Shown: positions 49,082 through 58,461 of the stretch, in pieces
How the letters are laid out: each line of letters begins with the position of its first letter
Numbering within the stretch: position 1 is the stretch's first letter
Assembly: GCA_030765055.1 (NCBI GenBank)
Contig: CM060953.1
Coordinates: 194,530,482-194,594,481 of the forward strand
DNA length: 64,000 nt
Direction: 5' to 3'
Source: Mantis religiosa
Taxonomy: Eukaryota; Arthropoda; Insecta; Mantodea; Mantidae
Notes under the pieces: model-generated
What the model was told of the DNA's origin: nothing
The model's database searches: none
What the model saw: the letters and a program-made list of their open reading frames with translations, nothing else
Position numbers and translations under genes: made by a program

Positions 49082-49480
49082 TGGAAGTGTTGAAAACAGT
49101 GTTGTTGTATAAATTAAATTTATTGGGAGTCGATTAATGACACTAAACAACACTTACTTTTAAATTTTCCCGGAACTAGTTTCAGAGGCCTTCCCTCTAT
49201 CCTAAGCCGGACATCGACTGGTTCTCCTTGGTGTAGCTGGCAATATTTTGTCATCAGTCTCCTCTGGTGGCAGTTCGAGGAACTTGCTGAACAAATCTTT
49301 CTGGGGGATGTCGAAATTGAATACTTTGTTCCTATTTTCTGAAATAAAGATTTGTTCCTATGTGGACAGTTCTTGTTTTCCTGTTGTATGTTTTAGTAAT
49401 TTTGGTTCTGAATTTATGTTGTGGTTTTTATCCCAAAAATGCGTGGCAACTGCTGATTTTTCTAAGGCAAATGTAATTCA
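49082..49480 (-). mobile_element. PLE 3' fragment in intron 5
   Basis: Homologous to the left arm of the PLE at 56847-58390: the GGAAGTGTTGAAAACAGTGT tail, the ACTAGTTTC block and GIY-YIG C-terminal coding (minus). It breaks off near 49470 next to a Tc1-like element. Its hammerhead-like core is decayed. Confidence 0.8.
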
Positions 49481-49496
49481 ATAAATTATAATAATT

Positions 49497-51095
49497 ATTA
49501 TGGGTGCATTATAAGTTGGTGATTGACGGTTGAAGGAGTGTGGAAGGAGAGGGGATAGCGCCGTTGCCACTGTACCGTTCCTCGCCACGTGCTAGGCAAC
49601 GAAGATGGCGGGTAGAGGAGAGGAGGAAGTTCGACTGCGTTAATGTACACGCACATATTCCTAGAAATTTGCGTATTGCAGTATTAATCATAAGACTGCC
49701 GTAAAACTGTCTACACGTTTAAGTGAACAGTTACCTAATTACAGCATACGAAATCTTCGAAATGAACAAAAAATAAATGGTTAGCTACAGTAAAGATTTA
49801 GAGAAACAAAAGTGGCATACCTGCACAGAATTATGCATTCTATTCCAACGGGAATATGCCACTTATCTCAGAGTCGCTGCTGTCATTGGTACTGCTTTTC
49901 TGATCATTGTCGCCGTCGTCGTCGCCATCAGAGCTACTGCAATCTCCCACGGAAATAATTAGTTCTTCCACTTTCTTCCAAAATGCCGTTGTTTTCCCAT
50001 GCTGCTACTATAACTTTTTTATGTGGCAAACAGCATCTTCCCAATTTGTAGCACTTATTTTTGCTATTGCTTCTGTTAGTTTTATAACAGATGTGATAGT
50101 GAAATCTGTATTGTTGCGCGCTACATATCCCTTTATTTGGGCCCAAATCAACTCTATTGCATTAAAATGGCAATGGTAGGGAGGAAGTCTAATAATTTTG
50201 TGGCCTTTTTCTGCAGCAATTTCATTAAGTATATATTTTGGGAACTGCGGTTTGCTTTTACCGGTTCTAGCAATTCATTCCTTTTTTTTTAAAAAAAATG
50301 GGCTTGAACACGGCACATATAATTTCCCTTACTTGTCCTTTAATTGGGATTCCGTACCCAAAAACATTTTTGGTGGGCTTTCACAGATAATTTCTTTCTG
50401 TCTGTTTCTGTAGCAAAAGTGTTTGTGACAGTTATTAGTAACGATAATTAGCTAAATATTAAAGTTACACTGAAACACTAAAGTTGATCACCGAAACACA
50501 CGAATTATGTTGCGAAAATGTAAAGCTGTTTACACCCTGTGAAACATTCACTACTTGAAGCAGTACAGTCTTAGTTTGGCAGTGATGACAGGGAGAAATA
50601 CCCTAAGTACCGTAACGGTTATTCATGTTAGAACTGGACCGGACAAAGGCAGGTAAGAACGGTTGGTCATTAAACTGAAAAGGTTGGTCATTCACCCAGA
50701 AAACCTCATAAGATATTCCTTGAAACTAAATCCACACCTGTTCCCTTCCAACAACGCATACCGTCTCATACTAAAGCGTAACGAATGACGATGGTATTGT
50801 GATACCGCTGATTCATATGCGAAGCAGCAATAGTAGCAGCGTCTGCTTATTGCAAACCTCAACATGCCGATAGACTAGCGTCATGCATAAAGCACGTGGT
50901 GTAGTGCGATAGAGTTGGCAACGTAGGATAAGCGTGCCGGGTTGCTATGGCTACAGTTTACTTTTGATTGGTGGATTGTTGGTTGCTAGGCGACCGCAAT
51001 GACGTGTCAGTGACGTGTTCATTCCCTCTCCTTATTTTCGCAGCTGAATAGCACGTGGAGGCAAAACGTCAATCACCAACTTACGATGCGACAAT
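49497..51095 (-). mobile_element. Tc1/IS630-like DDE transposon E
   Basis: The ends share an inverted repeat containing TAAGTTGGTGATTGACG (left about 49510-49530, right as complement about 51066-51085). The minus strand reads RTGKSKPQFPKYILNEIAAE and KGHKIIRLPPYHCHFNAIEL. It continues IWAQIKGYVARNN and NWEDAVCHIKK, then stops, then DCSSSDGDDDGDNDQ. This is the block with the last catalytic Glu (NAIE) and the acidic tail of the family. The N-terminal half is badly decayed. The left end abuts a PLE fragment. Confidence 0.82.
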
Positions 51096-51649
51096 AATAG
51101 TTACTAAACCCACTATATTGTATACATGACCTTGTAGGCCATGGTGCAGTTGGTTTAACTTCCTACGTTTCGCTGAAAACTACTTCCGGCATCCTCAATG
51201 TTACGAAAATTATGAGCTCCTGAGTCCAAAGAATGGAGCATTGTGTCTTCCAGCGCGCTATATATAGCCACACATGGAGGGAGGGCTTGGCCTGTGGCGG
51301 GAGCATGGCAGTCTTTTGGCCAGTGGGATGTCTCTGATCCTGGTACAAAAGAGAGGGTTTCCTGTTCCTGCGGTTTTCTTCTCACTTTTTTTTAAGGGCA
51401 CTTTTATGCTTGAAAATTTTTATTGCTTCTCAAGTCAAGCAAGCCTGGTAGTGGCTTGTCCTTGAGAGCATCATCGTGTCTTTGTAATTTATGTCATGGC
51501 CAAATAATAGTGGTAGTGGCGGTCGCGGTGGTGGTTCTTTGGATCATAATACGTGATATAGAACACGTCCAGGATTTTTACAATTATTTACAGGCTTTTC
51601 AGTATTTAACAATATGTACATGTGATATAAATTACAAAATTGAGCTATT

Positions 51650-51910
51650 ACCTCAAAATATTAAATAAAGACATTGTGTATACACTTTTAATATGTCTTA
51701 TAAAAATTAATTGTCAAAGTAATTATAATATTCCTATATGCTATAAAAGCAATGGAGTGGAAGAATTTTTTTCAGACAAATGCTAAATTGATGCAGTGCA
51801 GGTATTTGCTTCAGATAATTGGGTAATTTGTTATAAAGCTGGAGGCCAGTATATACAAAACTTCTTTCAAAAGAACTTGTGCTATGTGTGATTACATGAA
51901 GGTGATCGTA
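51650..51910 (-). mobile_element. LINE 3' end inside the PLE
   Basis: The minus strand reads SSFERSFVYTGLQLYNKLPN and ALHQFSICLKKILPLHCFYS. This is the C-terminus of the same LINE class as 58462-60829 and 5840-6305. It is 5'-truncated. Confidence 0.68.
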
Positions 51911-52114
51911 ATAGTGAATGTTCTGACACTGTTGACTTGTCCGTCTGCCCTAACCTTGTGTCCTTCATGTTCTTTTAGTTGGGTACTAATACCCTCCAGA
52001 GGTCCAGAGGTAGTCCTAGTCGGGCAGGGCAATTTTTCTTTTTCCCCGTCCGGGTGTCTTCTGCCGCAGTACCTAGCCGCTTTGCGGCTTAACCTGCGAA
52101 GTGAGTCAAGATGG

Positions 52115-52379
52115 AATATAAAAATTATTTGTGGTTGGTTTAATGACACTCGTCACTTTTTCATATATTTATGAGAGACTAGTTTCAAAGGCCCTGGCCT
52201 CCATTTTCAATCTCTTCCCAACTGAGATTGAAAGAGATTGAAAATGGAGGCCAGGGCCTTTGAAACTAGTCTCTCATAAATATATGAAAAAGTAAGTGAC
52301 GAGTGTCAATAAACCAACCACAAATAATTTTTATATTAATTTTGACGTCACTGTTACTAAATTCCTCCAAACACACATC
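52115..52379. mobile_element. PLE-derived foldback element
   Basis: Inverted arms 52115-52216 and 52232-52337 are followed by a 42-bp right tail. A perfect 12-bp duplication GAGTCAAGATGG (52103-52114, 52380-52391) flanks it. The arms contain TTTGAAACTAGTCTC, but the CUGANGA side is lost, so the hammerhead core is broken. The tail (GACGTCACTGTTACTAAATT) recurs in the element at 61081-61224. Confidence 0.88.
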
Positions 52380-52569
52380 GAGTCAAGATGGGTTTGTTTT
52401 TTTGTTCTGCTGGCGGTAGGTTTTTTGTTTGTGAGAAAACTTTTTGTGTTAACTGGTTGCCCTTGAGTGTTCTCAGAAGGCAACAGCTAGGCGGGTTTGT
52501 TACGTTCTCCCGTTGCAGGAGGATCTGTTTAGAGCTTTTGCCCCGTTTTGAGTACGGGTGTCCTAACGC

Positions 52570-53190
52570 TTGAGCCATCAGGCGTTATGTAAAATTGGAG
52601 ATGTTTGGGGTTTCACTTGGGTTAACCAAGGGGCCCCAAGATGTCTCTTGGGAGTTTGTACGATGGCAAGCGTCTTTGTTCCCTCTAGTCATATCTGCTC
52701 AGCGAGTTCACCAAAGGGTTACCATGGGTTTGAATTTTGTCGTACATTGAACGTGCCCTCTCTCGAATGACGTCGACAATGTACGGAATATTTGAATGTT
52801 CATGAAGGATATGGGCGGGAATCTCCAGTCAGTATCATAGATGACCCGTAGCGCCCTGTTCTGCAGCGTCTGGAGTCTGATGAAAGTGGTATTTGCCACT
52901 GTTCCCCAGATCTCACAGCCGTACAAGATCATGGGCGGGATGTTCGCCCGATACAGCTGGAGTTTGAGATGGAGTGGCATGGTTGAACGGAATATTGGAT
53001 ATAGGTTCCTGAGCGCGACTTGCCCAAGCTGGACCTTGCCTTTGACGTGCGGAGCATAAGTTAATTTGCGGTCCAGCGTCACTCCGAGATACTTCGCCTT
53101 TTGAACCCATGGGATTCCACGACGCCGTAAAACGAAGTTCTGCTGCAACCGGTTGGCTCTGGTTTTCACCAGGAGAATCGCAGAGCTCTG
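52570..53190 (-). pseudogene. LINE reverse transcriptase C-terminal part
   Basis: The minus strand reads KYLGVTLDRKLTYAPHVKGK, then LYRANIPPMILYGCEIWG and RLQTLQNRALRVIYDTDW. These are the thumb and post-RT blocks of Jockey-group LINEs. It is truncated before the catalytic YADD motif. Coding-like sequence may continue to about 51930 across the foldback insertion. Confidence 0.82.
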
Positions 53191-53591
53191 TGCATGGTGG
53201 TGCCTATATATACTTGTCCACAGCTACATACATGGTATTTCGTAAACACCGGCTGAGCAATGTGGATGTCTTTTATCCTTAACAGAGTTTAGTAAATCTT
53301 TTATTTTCTTTGTCTTCCTGTAAATAGTCCTTATGTTGTATGGCTGTAGCAGTTTCCCTATTTGGTCTGTTCCTTGTTTGGCGGCTATATATAGCACGCT
53401 GGAAGACACAGCGCTTCAGTCTTCGAACTCAGGAGCTCACAAGTTTTCGTAACCCTGAGGATGCCGGATGCAATTTTGGCAAAACGTTGGAAGTTAAACC
53501 AACTGGGCCATAGCCTACAAGCCTGGAAGATGTATACAATGTAGTGGATGACACCTGGCATGAAAGCCTCAGCACTTCTTAGTCACTAAAC

Positions 53592-53823
53592 TTCAATTAT
53601 CTTTGATTGTAATATATAAGAGGACTCATTCCGAAAATCCTTGGTTTTGCATCATCACAATGATATCAGTAGTAACTTATTAATAATAACTTATCAAATT
53701 TAATTGTTCTTGCACACTATCCATGTGTAGGGCAAGGTTTGGGTAGGTAGTCACACTTAAAAATTTGTCATACCTGAGTTTTGAGTCACCTATCTCCCAG
53801 TTTCCATCCAATGTTAGTAAATA
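53592..53823. other. Intron 5 spacer
   Basis: Short spacer with nothing recognised. Confidence 0.3.
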
Positions 53824-55788
53824 CAAGGGCTATATTTTTTCAACCTCCAGTAGACCATAACAGAAAGACAAATGTGAATCACAAAATGATTTTATTACCA
53901 GGAGTCAAGCATAGGTAATTTACTTTTTCACATAATCAGCGCAAATATTAAGACATTTAGCATATTGATAGACAAGCTTTCCAATAACTTCTTCATAAAA
54001 GTTTGCCACCAGTGTATGGAGATAGATGTTAATGTCTTCTTGTTGACAAAAATTTGTTTTAAGTGTTGGATTTTGCAGCGAATATGTGTGTATTCATTGT
54101 TTAGATTGTTGTAAGGAATTCATGTTTCATCGCCTGTCAGAGTAGCGCTCAAAACTCTTCCCTATCATCAGTGTAACATGTGAGAAAGGAGAAGGCTGAT
54201 GCCATGCTTTGTAGTCCTGAGAGAGCTTTTTCTAAACCCACCGTGCAGAAAGTTTCCTTTAGCCTAGGTGTTGTATATTAATATTGAATGGAGCTGAACT
54301 TAAATGTCTGGAAAATCATGAGATAACTCACTGATGATAAACCTCCATCTCTCTCAAGCTGCTTGATCAACTCATTGAACAAGGTCATCATTAGTGACAG
54401 ACTTGCGTCCTTGACCATTATGGTCATGAACATCAGTTCGGCCTTCTTTAAATTTTCTACACCAATCATGCACAAACTTTCACTCGTATAGTGTGACCAT
54501 AAACACAACTCATTATTCCCATCTACCTGTATAAAACAAATCTCCATAGGGGAAGGGATCCGTCCCTTTCAGCTGCCGTGGTGTGGGTGTTGCAGACCCT
54601 TAGCACTCGTGGTACCTCTGACGTTACGAGAGGAACCTCGGGCCGAACAGCCGAGCCCCTCCTTCGGGAGTTGTTCGGATTGGGATGGACTCGAGGGGGC
54701 AGTGTGTTCCCGAAACCCGTGGGAATCGGGTACGTCTTCGGACGGGGTTGCGGGAAGCCATTAATTCTCCCGGGTACTAGCCTGCAAAGCTAGTAGAAGC
54801 TGTGCTAGATCACCAGGCGGCCCCACCGAGGTTTTTCGGTAGTCTTCACCTTGAGTGTTGACGCGCGTAAGTGGCATATCCACTTCCATCCCATCTTGAG
54901 TCCATAGGACCAGATGGGGGGCCTTGTTAGTCTCTAGGTCTTGTCCCATGGAAAGCCCCACAGAGGATGCCGAGCGCCCTTTGGGACAGCTCGGATACTC
55001 CCTGGTCGAAGGAGGCCCGGCTCCAGTTCCTACAGGTTCAGGACTAATGGGAGTAGAACCTCTGGGCTAAACTAAACTGTATAAAACAAATCTCTATAGG
55101 GGAGGGGATCCGTCCCCTTCAGCTGCCGTGGTGCGGGTGTTGCAGACCCTTAGCACTCGTGGTACCTCTGACGTTACGAGAGGAACCTCGGGCCGAACAT
55201 TCGAGCCCCTCCTGAAGTGGAGTTGTTTGGATTGGGTTGGACTCGAGGGGGCAGATGTTCCTGACACCTGCGGGAGATCGAGTACCTCTGGCCAGGCTTT
55301 GGCTGCCTGGAGGGGGTAAAGGGTTGCCTAAAAAGTCCCGGGCACTAGCCTGCAGAGCTAGTAGAATGTGTGCTAGATCACCAGGTGGCTCCACCGAGGT
55401 TTTCAGCAGTCTTCCCTGCGGGGTTGACATGCATAAGTGGCATATCCGCTTCCACCCATCTTGAGATGGGGGGGGGGGGGGCTTTTAAGACTTAAGGTAT
55501 TGCCCCATGGAAAGACTTCTGGAGTTTTCCATCGCTCCCGAGTTGATAGAGGTCGGGTCTTCGGATTTCCGGGTAGATCTCGTTGTGCACATGTAGAAAA
55601 CAAATCACACTGGCAAGAGAAACAAGTATGACAGCCAGTTTAAGCTCTGCTACAACTAATGTGTTGACCTTTACCCCAGTAGACGTTATGGTGGGAAGTT
55701 GCGCAGCGGCACAATTTGAAGATCTGCCTCCTTAAGCTTGTCTGGCCAGTTAACAGAACAATGTGAGGTTGAAAAAAAATAGCCCTCG
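53824..55788 (-). mobile_element. mariner transposon 3, carrying two retroposon units
   Basis: TA-flanked ends begin CAAGGGCTATATTTTTTCAA on the left and CGAGGGCTATTTTTTTTCAA on the right complement. Minus-strand remnants read CRKFKEGRTDVHDHNGQGRK and SVTNDDLVQ (HTH linker), SELSHDFPDI, and TGDETWIPYNNLN with the first catalytic aspartate. Stops and indels are frequent. About 1.05 kb is the inserted GC-rich doublet (54543-55591). Confidence 0.85.
54543..55591 (+). mobile_element. Two GC-rich retroposon units at one target site
   Basis: Unit 1 (about 54543-55077) and unit 2 (about 55095-55591) both start with GGGATCCGTCCC and share TTAGCACTCGTGGTACCTCT and GACTCGAGGGGGCAG. TGTATAAAACAAATC precedes unit 1, separates the units, and in changed form (TGTAGAAAACAAATC) follows unit 2. 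The units differ at their 3' ends. A third copy is at 20092-21784. No protein was recognised. Confidence 0.82.
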
Positions 55789-56735
55789 TAACTATGGTAT
55801 TAAAGAAAAGGTGCAAAATTTTAAAATTTCATTTATTATAATTATCTGATAACTTACATGACCATTTCAACACCAAAGGGTACTTACACGCAATGCAGCT
55901 TTTGCAGTACTTGGAAGACTTGCTTTGTTTTCTCCTGTTATCTCACATTTCTTACCTTTGATGACTGGATGCCAGTTGCTGTTGAGTTTTAGAATTTCTT
56001 CTTTCCTATTGAAGTTGTTTGGGATATTTGTAAATCATCTTAGAAGCCAGACCCAGGCGTACCCTCCTATCAGCCATCTGGCCTCCGGATCAATCAGTGG
56101 AGAGTATTCTGTGTATAAATATAGGGACAAAGAAAATCTACGCTTCAGACACAGCTCCCCTCCCCTCTGCAGCTGTGGATGAAAGGTCTGAAACATCTTC
56201 AACAGCAAATAGCATAACAGCTTGGAAATAACTCCTAGTTATATTGGTTCTGACTTTGAAGGTCTACATGTTCTTTTATAAGCTATAATATATTAATATA
56301 TGTAACAGATGAGAACATTAGTTGCTGCTAAATGCACTTTATCACTTAGGCGTTCAACGTAGTTCAGATGTTATATTAGAGTGTCTCAAATGATTCTCCA
56401 CAGTGAGGGTAATGTGCTATCACGCTTGATCACGTCATTTAGGTTGGCAGTGGTCAGCATATTGAATTCATTTCACGAGCACAAGAACACAGTGTTACTT
56501 CACTTTACAAAAGAATCCTTCTCACTTTGGTATTGAAGCTGTAGGAGGAAGGAAGAATGGTCTCTACCTTCTCAAAGGTCAATGCTCCTTCTCCGTGCAT
56601 CTGCTACCAACTTAACTACATTCATATCCTCCAAGGACACTTTGGAGACTCATTTGAGACACCCAGTACTTATGTCATTGTTATGCACATTTGGAACGAA
56701 ATACATTTGATCCATTGAGGTGAATCGCAACTATA
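55789..56735. other. Intron 5 sequence with no recognised element
   Basis: Nothing was recognised apart from the TA at each adjoining mariner end. Confidence 0.3.
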
Positions 56736-56935
56736 CGAGGGCTGTTCAATAAAGATTGATCATAATTTTTTTTCAGTCTTAATTTTTCGTACTACAATTC
56801 AGTCTTATTAAATTCTGTTAGCTTAATGTGAAACAAACATGTTGTAATTACTTTCTTGGAAGTGTTGAAAACAGTGTTGTTATGATAAATTAACTTTAAA
56901 GAGAGTCGATTAAAGACACTAGACAACACTTACTT

Positions 56936-57700
56936 TTAAATTTTTCCGGAACTAGTTTCAGAGGCTTTGCCTCTATCATCGGCCGGCTCTCGACTGATTC
57001 TCATTGGTGTAGCTGACGATACCTTGTCACAGGTCTCCTCTGGTGGCGGCTCAAGGAACTTGCTGAACAAATCCTTCTGGGGGATGTCGAAATTGAATAC
57101 TCTGTTCCTATTTTTTGAAATGAAGATTTGTTCCCATGTGGATAGTTCTTGTTTTCCTGATGTATGTTTCAGTAGTTTTGGTTCTGGATTTATGTTGTGG
57201 TTTTTTTCCCAAAAATGTGTGGCAACTGCTGATTTTTCTAATTGTTTATATTTTATGTTTCTAAAGTGTTCCTTTGCTCTTGTTTCTAAATTTCTTTTTG
57301 TTTTTCCAATATAAATTTGACTACAGTCATTGCATTCAATTTGATATATACCAGATTTTTTGTTTGATGGAATAGCATCTTTGATGTTTGAGCAAATTAG
57401 GTTTTTTAAGGAGAAATGGTTGACTGGTGCTAGTTGAATATTTTTGTTTTTTGAAGACTTTTTTGAATTTATCATAGGCCCATGGATGGTAAGTGAATTT
57501 TTTGAAAATCATATTAGTTTCTGTAGATGAGAGAGTTGTGGTTTCCTTTAGTAGCTTCTTCTTTTTTGCTAAGCTCACTTTTTTGTCCACTAATGATTTG
57601 GGAAAGTTATTTTTTTGTGCTATTTCAATTATTTTGTTGTATTCTGTTTTGTATTCACAAAAGTGAATACAAAAAATACACAAAGTGAATACACAAAAAA
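56936..57700 (-). pseudogene. PLE GIY-YIG endonuclease, left arm
   Basis: The minus strand reads YNKIIEIAQKNNFPKSLVDK, then KKFTYHPWAYDKFKKVFKK and, after a one-base shift, HFSLKNLICSNIKDA. It continues GIYQIECNDCSQIYIGKTKR and NLETRAKEHFRNIKYKQLEK, then SAVATHFWEKNHN, to a stop at 56936. The Cys pair in IECNDC precedes the YIG block as in other PLEs. No reverse transcriptase is present. Confidence 0.88.
56944..56988 (-). ncRNA. Hammerhead-like motif with changed core, left arm
   Basis: The minus strand reads CCGG, CCGATGA, stem II AGAGGC/GCCTCT, GAAAC, TAGTT, CCGG. Stem I (CCGG/CCGG) and stem II are strong, but the core U of CUGAUGA is C, which should lower cleavage. Confidence 0.5.
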
Positions 57701-58342
57701 GTGAGCTTAGCAAAAAAGAAGAAGCTACTAAAGGAAACCACAACTCTCTCATCTACAGAAACTAATATGATTTTCAAAAAATTCACTTACCATCCATGGG
57801 CCTATGATAAATTCAAAAAAGTCTTCAAAAAACAAAATATTCAACTAGCACCAGTCAACCATTTCTCCTTAAAAAACCTAATTTGCTCAAACATCAAAGA
57901 TGCTATTCCATCAAACAAAAAATCTGGTATATATCAAATTGAATGCAATGACTGTAGTCAAATTTATATTGGAAAAACAAAAAGAAATTTAGAAACAAGA
58001 GCAAAGGAACACTTTAGAAACATAAAATATAAACAATTAGAAAAATCAGCAGTTGCCACACATTTTTGGGAAAAAAACCACAACATAAATCCAGAACCAA
58101 AACTACTGAAACATACATCAGGAAAACAAGAACTATCCACATGGGAACAAATCTTCATTTCAAAAAATAGGAACAGAGTATTCAATTTCGACATCCCCCA
58201 GAAGGATTTGTTCAGCAAGTTCCTTGAGCCGCCACCAGAGGAGATCTGTGACAAGGTATCGTCAGCTACACCAATGAGAATCAGTCGAGAGCCGGCCGAT
58301 GATAGAGGCAAAGCCTCTGAAACTAGTTCCGGAAAAATTTAA
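57701..58342 (+). pseudogene. PLE GIY-YIG endonuclease, right arm
   Basis: 213 codons open without a shift, from SLAKKKKLLKETTTLSSTET through KKFTYHPWAYDKFKKVFKK and the GIYQIECNDC-YIGKTKR block, to the stop after GKASETSSGKI. It is nearly identical to the left arm apart from one added base (the left has KKQKYSTST where this arm has KKQNIQLAP) and few substitutions. It is an N-truncated protein and not expected to act alone. Confidence 0.85.
58290..58334 (+). ncRNA. Hammerhead-like motif with changed core, right arm
   Basis: Mirror of the motif at 56944-56988: CCGATGA at 58296-58302, GAAAC at 58319-58323, CCGG at 58329-58332. It carries the same U-to-C change. Confidence 0.5.
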
Positions 58343-58461
58343 AAGTAAGTGTTGTCTAGTGTCTTTAATCGACTCTCTTTAAAGTTAATTAAACATGTTG
58401 TAGTAGTTTTATTGTTGGTACTCCTGGTTCCCGCCTGTGAAAACCTGGCAAGTTCAGTATC

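Larger units (their letters stand above)
51110..53580 (-). mobile_element. PLE foldback element carrying later insertions
   Basis: The outer inverted arms (51110-51265 and 53385-53547) share ATTGTATACAT, TTGTAGGC, AGTTGGTTTAACTTCC and CTCCTGAGT. AGTTACTAAAC (51099-51109) and AGTCACTAAAC (53581-53591) flank it, an 11-bp duplication with one change, leaving a right tail of about 33 bp. At 53409-53224 the minus strand encodes AAKQGTDQIGKLLQPYNIRT and AGVYEIPCM, the PLE region just before and into GIY. Hammerhead-like cores in both arms are damaged: TTGAGGA with GAAAC on the left, CTGAGGA with AAAAC on the right. Confidence 0.8.
56847..58390. mobile_element. PLE, long inverted foldback copy
   Basis: A left copy (minus) and a right copy (plus) form a near-perfect palindrome from 56889 to 58390, with arms of about 730 bp. 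A 42-bp tail lies at 56847-56888. A perfect 12-bp duplication AAACATGTTGTA (56835-56846, 58391-58402) flanks it. Both arms encode the same GIY-YIG segment. The left copy extends further upstream than the right near the centre. Confidence 0.93.

Noticed and set aside
51150..51215. Hammerhead cores in the arms of the PLE at 51110-53580
   Set aside because: The left has TTGAGGA and the right has AAAAC in place of GAAAC, so invariant bases are changed. They are noted only as decayed motifs.
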